64,000 bases of DNA from Neelides folsomi (Eukaryota; Arthropoda; Collembola; Neelipleona; Neelidae): positions 62,001 to 126,000 of the forward strand of contig JAQGBZ010000075.1 of assembly GCA_034687125.1 (NCBI GenBank), written 5' to 3'. The notes under the pieces were generated by a model. It saw nothing but the letters and a program-made list of their open reading frames with translations, made no database searches and was not told the DNA's origin. Shown in pieces: positions 50,001-59,410 of this stretch (its first letter is position 1; every line of letters begins with the position of its first letter). A program made the translations under genes and the position numbers.

Positions 50001-53000
50001 AAGATGAGAAATCCTTCATGTCTTTCGGCATTTGCTCCATTTTCCCCCACGAGTTCATCTTCTTTGATTCGGACATTTCAAATAAGATTTCATGTTGGGT
50101 TTCTAAAGGCAAAGTGTCAAAATCTCTTGATTCAATCATGGAGAAATTCTCAGCGTAATTTCTCCCATAAGCTTTATCATAATTTTCAAAATCCTCATCA
50201 GATTCGATTTCTCTTTCTTGGCTCAAATTACGATCAGTTAAAAAGACGGAAAAGTTATTGAAGTTCTCTGTCAGTTTTTCTCTAAACTTTTCATATTCCT
50301 CATCGAATATTTCTTTATCACCGGAGAGTCTCTTGGAAGAAGATGCCTTGGATGTTGAAGGTTTTGTAGGGCTTGATGAAATCAGCGAGATATTTCGCGA
50401 TTTCCCAATTTCTGATATTTTCGACTCAATGTCTAATGTACGAGGAATTCGCTGATTGGTTTCCTTTTCTAAATGCTGTTTAATAAAGTTTGTGAGAAGT
50501 TTTTGTCTGGCGAGTTCTGACTTATCGGTAGCTTCAAGTCGTCGGTTCCTTCGTTCATTAAGAGTTTGCCGCTTGAGAATTGGAACTCCGCCGTCAAAAA
50601 CGAAAATGGGTTTGACTCCGTAATTGAGTAGTTTGCAAACTCTGTAGAAAACACCGAGGAGATGGGCGTTGGGCAAAGGACTCCCATCTTTATCCCGGTA
50701 ACCTTTTACGGATTGATGAAGCCAAATGGAAACATCTGAAAGAAATTGGATTATTCATTATTTTATGCCTAAATGAACCCCGACTCTCAATATTAATTAA
50801 AGATGTTAGGATGTATTGTAATTAATAAAATCATAAATTATAGCTGCTGCTGTTGTTTTCTTAATAAAGGAATGCATAGAATAGGATGGGAACTTCATAT
50901 AAACTCAATTCTATAAATCATCTGGGTGGTCCTTCTATGGGGAATAGCGGGAAAGTAATTAGGCGGGTTGTCTTTCATAAACACATATACACGTTGATAC
51001 TTTCAATTTTTTTCAAATTAACAAAATGGGGACTAAAATTGATTCGAAAGTCGAAGGTTTAGTTTTAGGATTTCACAAATCTGGCTCTAGTCATAGGGGA
51101 ATAGTTAAGTTACTACGATTGAGAGGGTGTAAGAGTGAATTTGCAGTCACTGAGATGAGGCTCTTTTTGGAACGCAGGATTGTGAAGGCGAGAGGCAAGT
51201 GTGCTATTGCGAAATTGGCAAAAAATTGCCAGAAGATTGCGTTTATTCTAAAAAAGAACGGTTTGGGAAAACATTTATGATTGTAGTCGCAATGAACGGA
51301 AGAGGACCGCTTCCACTCCTTAAAGTCCCTATGAAGACAAAAGTGAATCAGGAATGTGAAAAGTGAAAACATTGATTTTGTTTTGAAACCATTGTTGGAA
51401 GTCAAATTGCTTAAATTCTATACGAAAAATGAGATGAAGAGAAGCGACATTCATTCACGTCCAATTCGATTAAAATAATCAAATAAAAAAATGAGTTTAT
51501 ATGAAGTTCCCGGCATTTGTATTTGAAAAATTGAGTAACAAATGTATTTATCTGAACAAGTATTCACATTTATTTTATCAATCTGAGAAGTGAATACAAA
51601 AATCCGAATTAAAGAGTTTAAAATCACTTAACATTATAAGACATTATAATTATATCGCTTAAACTTACAAACTAAATTTTTACAAATTATTATTTTACTA
51701 TTTAATTTTACTATTAATCTTAATCACAATATTTTATTATTTATATATTTACATTTCTGTTAATTACAAAGATCCGAATTCAATTATACAATATCATTAT
51801 TCCATTATCTTTATACGTTAAATTAAGTTTAAAAGTATAGCACACAGGATGAACATTCTTATCGAATGCAAGAATATTGGCCAAATGAAACAGATGTGTA
51901 ATTTCCTGGGAAAACAGCAACAGGGAGATTTGTAACAGGTGAATGAATTCTAATTTGTCGGAGATGAGTATCACGTCCATTTTGATGATTACTCAAAACA
52001 GCAAGTTGAAGCATAAAAGTCCGAATTGGTCGATCTTGAATGTCCTTTAAATTAATTTGAACCCAACCACTCGGTTCTGAGAATTCCACGACTTCAACTT
52101 CCTGCAGGTCATTGAAATGAGTTCCACATCGGATGGAGATTTTGCTCGGTGTGTAACTTTCATCTAATTTGAAATCCGTGTAAATGCAGATATCCCTCAC
52201 GGTCATTTTTCTCCTAAATTGAATATTGACAAGATGTGGCAATTGGCCATCGGATTGCCAATAATTCTCCAAAGAAGGGTCGCGTAATTGATCGACTCCA
52301 AAACCTGGTTTACATGAAGACAAACTCCAAATGGCTTGACATCCAACTTCTCTTATTAATCCTGAACGTTCTTCTTTCAATGGGTCAACATCTTCACCAG
52401 TCTTGAATCGTACATTGTTATTGGAGTTGCTTGACACTGTGACTTGTGCGGTGGAATCTCCAGTCTGAGGGGATGTATTAGTTGTTGTAGAAGTAGGGGG
52501 ATGGGAATGGGCAAGGGAATTGCTCATAACTACTGAATTTGACATTTTTGGAAATTCGAGTTATTAATTGTTTGTTAATTGGAACGTAAAATGTTACGAA
52601 CTGATAAAAAATGTTTAGTAATTTTAGTCCACAAAAGGTTTTTAGACAATTGATTGGATTTTGGGAAGGAGTTTTGAAGGGATTTGTGATGTTCGGACTT
52701 GAATTGAAATGACGTGTCGGCCAGGAACCATTGCCAAACCCAACATTCGGGGTTCGCCTATTAATGTATCATTGGGATATTCAGCAGCAGATCCGATGAT
52801 GATGTTCGCGTCACGATCCACACAGAGGAAATTTCCAATTAAAGTTCTTCCGTCGGTTAACTTTATTGTCAGCTCTTTATTTAGGAGGTTGAAGAGAAGT
52901 TCAAGAGAATCTTCCTTTTTGAACACAGAGTCAATTTCCATTTCAATTTCTCATCAACATTTGATTCGTTTGACCGCTTTCCCTCTAATTTTTTGATACT

Positions 53001-53563
53001 GGAAATATATAAAAATTGAATTTCGACTATAATAAAGTTTTTCGTTCTAGTTTTAAAAGTTCGATTTGAGTAAATTAAATTGACTAAACATGCAAAATGA
53101 AAGTTTAATAGTTTAAAAACATACCGACCTTTTTAAATCGAAGAATTCCTTGAATCTTATCCAGAACTCAATACTCTGTTAAATATTTATAAAAATTAAA
53201 AATGAATCAATAGAATAGAGGGAAAACGGTCAATAACCAAATTTAATAAATGATTAACAAAGTTCAATGGCACATAAACATAAAATAAACTCTAATATAA
53301 TGCCTATATTTTATAACTTCATAAATCAAATATGAAAAGGATTTGAATTACGACTTATGCTCTTTTATGAAACTGACTAAATGAATATGCTAGACATAAT
53401 TTTAATTTGAATGACTATATTTTATGATAATGAAGTTTGAGGAAGTTTGAGGAAGTATTAATTAACTCTACTCACCAACAGCGAGGATTTTTCCCTTCAA
53501 AGAATCAATTTTTACAGGGCGGCCAGCTCTATCCAAAATGTCCCATAATCCTTGAACTCCCAT
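47040..53563 (-). CDS. ERCC5: XPG/ERCC5 structure-specific endonuclease, with host intron
   Basis: Exon 1 (53476-53563) encodes [20 protein letters not shown], then SLKGKILAV, ending in phase 1. Exon 2 starts at 50735 and continues [18 protein letters not shown], so the join restores the FEN1/XPG N-region. N-region continues ANYGV-like [20 protein letters not shown]. The long acidic spacer (to 48748) contains two ubiquitin-interacting-type motifs, [17 protein letters not shown] and [17 protein letters not shown]. The I-region has [40 protein letters not shown] and [16 protein letters not shown] with all active-site acids. The C-terminal tail is basic with [10 protein letters not shown], a weak PCNA-box. 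XPG makes the 3' incision in nucleotide excision repair. The first intron (50736-53475) contains two other genes and a mobile element. Confidence 0.95.
50888..51512. mobile_element. 625-bp terminal-inverted-repeat element in XPG intron 1
   Basis: GGGAACTTCATATAAACTCA at 50888-50907 is exactly repeated in inverted form at 51493-51512. The 625-bp interval holds one plus-strand ORF of transposase-HTH type. No clear TA or longer target duplication flanks these ends, so the true boundary may be a few bases off. Probably a non-autonomous Tc1/mariner-like relic. Confidence 0.7.
51026..51280 (+). pseudogene. Transposase N-terminal (HTH) fragment
   Basis: An 84-codon frame begins [20 protein letters not shown] and continues [20 protein letters not shown]. 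This resembles the first helix-turn-helix of Tc1/mariner transposases (Met, short leader, GLHKxGxSxREIAKxL pattern). The tail is basic ([20 protein letters not shown]). No DDE catalytic domain follows within the element, so it cannot be an active transposase. Lies between the inverted repeats and inside the XPG intron. Confidence 0.55.
51859..52545 (-). CDS. ANAPC10: APC10/DOC1 subunit of the anaphase-promoting complex
   Basis: A single-exon, 228-codon gene. The N-terminus is Ser/Thr/Pro-rich and unconserved. The DOC domain starts [20 protein letters not shown], then [60 protein letters not shown] and [20 protein letters not shown]. The chain ends YSCIR: the terminal Ile-Arg pair is the known anchor of APC10 to TPR subunits of the complex. 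APC10 helps recognise D-box substrates with CDC20/CDH1. It lies wholly inside XPG intron 1 on the same strand, 97 bp after the NAA38 stop. A TTTTTTATCAG acceptor-like site is 55 bp before its ATG. It is intronless in a region where genes average many introns. Confidence 0.95.
   Translation of the reverse strand: MSNSVVMSNSLAHSHPPTSTTTNTSPQTGDSTAQVTVSSNSNNNVRFKTGEDVDPLKEERSGLIREVGCQAIWSLSSCKPGFGVDQLRDPSLENYWQSDGQLPHLVNIQFRRKMTVRDICIYTDFKLDESYTPSKISIRCGTHFNDLQEVEVVEFSEPSGWVQINLKDIQDRPIRTFMLQLAVLSNHQNGRDTHLRQIRIHSPVTNLPVAVFPGNYTSVSFGQYSCIR
52642..52941 (-). CDS. NAA38: NatC auxiliary subunit NAA38/LSMD1 (LSm fold)
   Basis: A single-exon gene of 99 codons. The LSm fold is visible: [40 protein letters not shown] (Sm1), then [20 protein letters not shown] (Sm2). 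The GEPR(V/M)LGLAMVPG block marks the NAA38/LSMD1 branch rather than other LSm proteins. It is the small auxiliary subunit of the NatC N-terminal acetyltransferase with NAA30 and NAA35. It starts at 52941 and lies inside XPG intron 1, same strand, upstream of APC10. A TTTCCAG acceptor-like site lies 57 bp before the ATG, so an upstream non-coding exon is possible. Confidence 0.93.
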   Translation of the reverse strand: MEIDSVFKKEDSLELLFNLLNKELTIKLTDGRTLIGNFLCVDRDANIIIGSAAEYPNDTLIGEPRMLGLAMVPGRHVISIQVRTSQIPSKLLPKIQSIV

Positions 53564-54025
53564 TGAATAATATCACCATCTAAAATAAATTGCTCATTAT
53601 AAATTCTTACATAATCAAATATTAATGTTTAAATAAAATTACCTGTGAATTAAAGTTTAATCAAATTGGATTTTGGGAGACAAGAAAAAATAATTGAATT
53701 GCTTTGTTAACTCTTAGCGGGAGAGGAAACTCACAGAATTTAGAATCACATCAACTCTTTACCTAACTCCACCAAACGTTCTTGTTGTAGAGCGTTCCTG
53801 CTTTTATTACATACAGTCTTAAATTGTTCCAAAGGTCATTCAACTTTAACTACAGCTTCATAATATTCATTAATTATTAATTATTATATAAATAAGGCTT
53901 ATACAGTTAATTCCGGTTATATAATTACTATTTTATTTTATTGAAAAATTAATGATTTGCATTTGCATTGTTGAAAGTAATTGATTTTAAATGAATTTCC
54001 ATTTAACAATTTTTAATTATTAGCA
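53564..54025. promoter_or_regulatory. XPG promoter side
   Basis: The XPG exon 1 is preceded by a TTTTAG acceptor at about 53,581, so a 5' UTR intron is likely. An out-of-frame ATG occurs 18 bases before the chosen start. Beyond that the stretch is A+T-rich, and it includes the 3' UTR of the next minus-strand gene. Confidence 0.4.
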
Positions 54026-55173
54026 TTAATTTAACATTGCCAAAAGCATGGTCATAATTTCTTTGTCATCGTCAACGACTTCGTTCTTGTAAACTCTTTC
54101 GCAGTAGTCTGGAAAATGTTTATTGAGCACAACCTCCTTTCTCTTCAATTTCTCCACGTTCCGACAAGTGGTCTTATTAATCGACGCTCCAACCATCCCT
54201 CTGTGATCGTGAATGAAGGAGCAATTCCTTGCCTTCTCAAAAGTCTCCAAAGTCTTCTTAGGCCAATATGGATTTTTCTTCGCTTTGCAATAGCATTTCC
54301 GACAGAGAACGAGACATTTGATTTTAGTCGGTTCCCCTTCTTCAGGTAATGGAGAATATGGCGAAATGATCTTCATTCGAGTTCGATAATAATCAAAATT
54401 TTGACTCTTGCCACAGCCATTGCAGGATTCTCCTTGATAAATTGTACAAATTACTTTAGTAGTTGGACAGACGATTCTTCGACTTCCAAAACTTTCTTGT
54501 CTTTTCACAGATTTGCATAAAGTTTTCTCCCAATGATATGAACCAGGCCTTTAATCATATTTAATATAATATTATAATATACTTATTGTATATGTAGAGT
54601 AATTGTATTATAATTGTGTTTAAATAAATACTTTTTTAAGTAATAGTTTACCCAAGAGGTTTAAAGGCATTTTCTAGTCCAAATCGATTTACACTTTTAT
54701 GACCATTGAAAGCAATGATGCATTGTTGAGCAATCCTTGGATCAGCAAAATCAAAGAATTTGGATGTGAGAAGTGAATAAGCAATTTGTGGTTTATAGTC
54801 TGGAGGCCCTGGAGTAATGTATTTTTGTTCTCTTCGAAATGGCCATCGGTCCGCTGAGAGATTCCCAATCCCAAATCCTTTCTTACTAATGGGCTTGTGG
54901 ACTCCCAACGCAGGCGGGTAGTATGAGGGTTTCGGGGTATCGTTGGCATTTCCTTTAAACTCAAAATATTTTCTCTCGTCTCCGCTTCCAAAGGCTATTT
55001 TGGACTTAGCGCTTTTGCTTACTACAATATTAAAAATACGGATTGTTATAATTCTTTTAATGATAAGTATTATCATTGTACTCGTACATTAAAATTGCTT
55101 ATGTTGTAATCTTACAATCGATGCTAATTTTGAATGGCCAATCAGCATCGCTTTCTTTCACTTTATGCGGCAT
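54026..55173 (-). CDS. PG-rich (SHIPPO/STPG-like) and Cys-rich protein, unknown
   Basis: Exon 1 (55171-55173 start) gives MPHKVKESDADWPFKISID. Exon 2 adds SKSAKSKIAFGSGDERKYFE, NDTPKPSYYPPALGVHKPIS, RWPFRREQKYITPGPPDYKP and ends AFKPLG. Exon 3 adds RPGSYHWEKTLCKS, FGSRRIVCPTTKVICTIYQG, a CNGCGK / CLVLCRKCYCKAKKNPYWPK Cys cluster, and FIHDHRGMVGASINKTTC. The TPGPPDY and PGSYHWEK words resemble the PG-rich repeats of sperm-tail/microtubule inner proteins. The Cys cluster could bind zinc. I do not recognise a named family. The three exons join in frame at consensus splice sites. About 320 residues. Confidence 0.75.
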
Positions 55174-55488
55174 TATGATATGGATATGGCCTATTTCCTA
55201 TGTTAGTTATTAAATATAAGGCTAATCATTTTCTAGATTTAATAATACCTATTACAAAAAGACAAAAAATTATAATAAAATAAATTAACTTTTTAAATTA
55301 CTTCGGCCAGATTGAAGATTCTATTGATTTCAATTTATATGGTAATGCTTATGAAATTCTACTTTAATGAAATGTTTAATGAATACGGTTAAAAAAAGAG
55401 CAAGGCATGAGTTTGTTATATAATGAATACAAATTTTTATTACAGATATTCAACTACGTGTGTGTGGCCTATTGCTTCATCAAATGAT
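55174..55488. other. Short intergenic
   Basis: NR2E 3' UTR and promoter side of the PG-rich gene; A+T-rich, nothing else seen. Confidence 0.5.
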
Positions 55489-57983
55489 TTAAAAGCTATC
55501 AATAACGAATTTAACGACTTGTTTTGATAGATTTTGTGAGAAATGAATCTCATTTTCACATGCTTTGAGGAGTTTCATTATGAGGATCGCATTTCCAAAT
55601 CTGGCAGGTTCAGCAGGAAAATATTGAGATAAATACAAGCTGAAAGTTATCATTGCTCTCTCATTGAGAATTTTGATTTCTTCGTTCACTTTTTCATAAT
55701 CTGCAATATACAATATTCATTTCTCATTATTCTCATTAACAAAAAACTTTAATAGGTATTTCATTGAATAGCCAAAAAAGTATCTAGAAAGTCTTTTTAC
55801 CCGAGTCCTGCAACAAAATTAACGTTTCTATAAAAGAAACTTCAATGGGAGTAAAGCGGAATTGTTGACTAATTTTGCAAGCCAGTTGGATGTATGATCT
55901 TTAAAATAAGAAAAAATGAATTTATCATCATAAATATTATAATTAACAAATGGGTCATCTTTATATAGAGTAAAGTAGAAAATACAGATATACTAAGAGA
56001 ATAAGAGTACTTATGTAGTATGTTTAAATCTCACTTGATTTCTTTATTATCGCATTTTCCATGGAGGATCGATGGCGCTCCCGGAGACAAAGACCAGATA
56101 GTAAAAAAGTGTAGAGCAATGAGTTGATGCCAAACTCTGGACAGAATTTCATTTTGTACTTCTTTTCTTAAGAAAGCAAACGGTGGGTGACATCGGGCAT
56201 GTTTGATGCTCAAAATCAGCAAGTTTAAGCTAAAGTTCCCTGAAAGATTCAAATTTTGTGTAAATTCAAAATGAGGATTATTAATTAAAATTTCCAAACC
56301 ACCTTGAAGTCCATTCCATTGTTCCCAATGAGCCGTGGGGTTGAAAATTGGTGGAGGAGCTCCGAAAGAGAAAGGTAAGAAAGGCCACATTGGACAATTT
56401 GGCTCTTCACTCTTCATCTTATTCTTCCTTCTCGTCATCCCACCTTCGTGATTTTCGTATTTGAATGTGAAATCTGCCTTCTCCGTTGATTCGAGTAATG
56501 CGCCAGTTGTTACTGAAAGACCTTTTAATTTGTTTACTCGCTTTCTTGGTCCACGCTCCTCTTGGACGGCTGAAATGCAAATGTGACATCTTAAGTTTAT
56601 TTTCTAATTCTCAATACAAAAGTAAATGAATTTGATATAAATTGTAATGAAATCTTTTACGTCAATCTTCAAATATAAAATATTTTAATTTGTTCATAAT
56701 TTTGTATATTTGTAAAGTAAAAAGTTGACATTGGGTATCATATGAATTTATACCTTTTCTAACTTAAACAACATCTGTATATTATGTATAGGTATAAAAT
56801 AATACAAAATGGTGCGTGTATGAAGATGTAGAGCAAGTGTATGTCTAAAATGTCACGAAATGGCAAATGGTTAAAAGTCTTAAAAGCATGAAAGTGTTTA
56901 AGGACTTCAATCATTTGTCTTTCATTTCTCCTCGACTTGCCTTAATAAATCATGAGATCGAGCGAAGGCTTAAAAACATCCATATGCGATTAATATTTGA
57001 ACAGTTAATAACATAATAATACTCCCTTGCATGAAAACATGAAATCCAACAAACAGTCTCTGTAATATGAAGAGTTAAAGCGAGTTAAGACTTAGGAATT
57101 ACAAATTAGTCAAACTGACAAAAGAAACAAATGAAGTGAATTAATGGATTCTTCGAGTGAGTGTCAAGAGAATCACAACACGGGTTGTAATAGAAAAAAG
57201 ACCTTCGAAATATTGGGCTTTCAGGAGATAAAACTGGTGTGAATATTTAATAAAGTGGAACTTCTTGTGCTCAAAACCCTTTCATGCCACATGAGTTATT
57301 TACCATCTTTAACACGCCCACTCGCCCCTAAATGTCACTTCATTATTAATTAATACATGAGCCAACCAACGTTGTTGTGGTCGACATCATCGTCAATCAA
57401 AGACATTCAATTTAATAGTTCACCATTTCTGTTCATTTCCACTTCAAGACATCTTTTGAGTCGACAGCCAGGACACCAGTTACGACGATTCTTGTCAATC
57501 ACACAACTTCCACTCCCACCTGTTTAACATTCAATAACCCTTACAATGACCATAAGATCAATTGCCATCTTAACTTATTATATATAATAGTTTCAATAAA
57601 ATATTTATATATTTATTTATATCTCCTACTCCGCTCGTAATCTAATAATTATACATTTTTATTGCATATTTAAACGTGAGATAATTTTATAAATTGACTT
57701 TTTACCAATGCACGTGTAGAAAATATTCTTTCTGATGGAGCGTTTAAAAAAGCAAGAGCAGCCGTCACAGCAATAAACACCATAATGTTTCCCATAAGAT
57801 CTGTCACCGCAGACTCTACAAGGGACCGGAACAGGAAGTGTGCGTCCTTTTAAATGTTAAATAATGAGGATTGATAAAAATCTTTACAATAAGTACAATA
57901 AGTAATAAAACATAAAAAATCTTTAATTGTTAAGAATGGAAAAGTTATACTTGTTCTTTGATTAAGAAGAATTAATTACCCAT
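55489..57983 (-). CDS. NR2E-family nuclear receptor with unusual P-box
   Basis: A four-base coding start in exon 1 (57980-57983, ATGG) joins to [20 protein letters not shown]. The first zinc finger has [20 protein letters not shown]; the second has [20 protein letters not shown] then [14 protein letters not shown]. The A/B region is only about nine residues, as in tailless-type receptors. [11 protein letters not shown] follows, a hallmark of NR2E. The ligand-binding domain is divergent: [38 protein letters not shown], and [36 protein letters not shown]. It ends [11 protein letters not shown] with no recognisable AF-2 helix. Likely a DNA-binding regulator of neural or sensory fate. I place it nearest NR2E6/NR2E3-type receptors rather than tailless. 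The intron from about 56,580 to 57,426 is long for this region. Confidence 0.85.
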
Positions 57984-58789
57984 GTTGAAGCTTTAATTAT
58001 AATTGTGAGTGGTTTAATTAAAAGGGAAATAAGTGAAGGCTATTTATTTGTTGGATAGAAAGCAGAAGTTGACTGTTTGGGAGTCGAAGGGGAAAGAACG
58101 TTATTTTGAGTCGTGTTTGGTACAAATGTCGTGTAATGGCCACCTGTATTCTCCACCCATCAGATTTCAACGGGGTTTGAGGATTGACATGACACATTCA
58201 ACTCTTCACTTCCCCATCTCTCCCTTTTAAAAGGGGAATTAATTATTCAACACCTCAATTTCGTCTTTCTTTCCATTTCTTTTAACCCGAGGGAGGACCA
58301 CAAAGCGAACACACAAAAGTATTAACTTTATTTATCTCAATGGTTTGTGTACACATTTGACCTGACTTAAATATCCGCAACATCCCAACCAATGGACACA
58401 TACATATAATAAAGTTAAGAAACTTCTTTCACTCGCAATCGCCAAAGTCTCTTTGTTAAGAAGACTTTGACGTTTCGTGTAATTCTTAAACGTTGTTAAA
58501 CTGGAGAATTATAAATGAGCGCTCATAAATAATGCTCATCACATTCATGTTTGCATTCTTAACCCAAAAACTCATGTAATGTTTGCTTTTTATTTGCTGT
58601 TTATGATGTGTGTATTTATTAAAAACTTTTGAACCTAACGATTTAATGCAATCAAAAGGCTTCAAATAAATAATTCTATAGATTTATCAAACAATAAGTA
58701 CAGATATAACAAAAAGGCAACCCATTTTCCTATTAATTTCACACGAGAAAGTTATCAAATTTGAACAATTATATTTAATTAAATTTAAC
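57984..58789. promoter_or_regulatory. NR2E promoter side
   Basis: A 65-codon plus-strand frame at 58,033 has no support. The stretch is A+T-rich, with no other gene seen. Confidence 0.4.
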
Positions 58790-59367
58790 TATAGTCTATT
58801 TTCTAAAGAAAGAACTTGAGTTTTGAATTTCCCAGAAAAATTACTACCGTTACCAAAAGATGATTATGTTACTTTTGATTATAGTTTAACAAATCAATTA
58901 TTTATTATAAAGCTCTTTAAATACAAATATTAATTTAATTGTATGTATGCACATTAATTTAACATTTAGTAAAAAAACAATATTCGTACTGTAAATTGGA
59001 ATATTATTAAAGCATTAAACTAAAAGAAAGAAAGCAATAATTATTATTATAAAAAGTATGTAGGTAATGTTTATTCTGATTCAGTCTTCGCTGCTGTCTA
59101 AATCAGTTGAGAAATTTATATCAGTTAAATTTAAGTAAAATATGAGTAAATATGATTAAAAGATTTTACATGAACAAAGTGAAATTGAAACAGAATTGTG
59201 AAATTTAAACGATGATAAATGTCCCATTATTGAATTTAAATGTAACCATTATTTAGCGTTATGATACTATAATCAAATGTAACATAATCATCTTTTGGTA
59301 ACGGTAGTAATTTTTCCGGGAAATTCAAAACTCAAGTTCTTTCTTTAAAAAATATACTATAATCTAT
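58790..59367. mobile_element. MITE-like element with ~95-bp inverted repeats
   Basis: The left arm (about 58790-58885) and right arm (about 59266-59367) are near-perfect inverted copies, differing by a few bases. Both contain AAGAAAGAACTTGAG and CTACCGTTACCAAAAGATG in inverted orientation. The ~380-bp core is A+T-rich and non-coding. There are no transposase remains. The right arm starts about 45 bp downstream of the GLB1 stop and probably lies in its 3' UTR. Confidence 0.8.
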
Positions 59368-59410
59368 CATATAATTTTAATGTAAAATTTTACGTAAATA
59401 GAAAATAATT

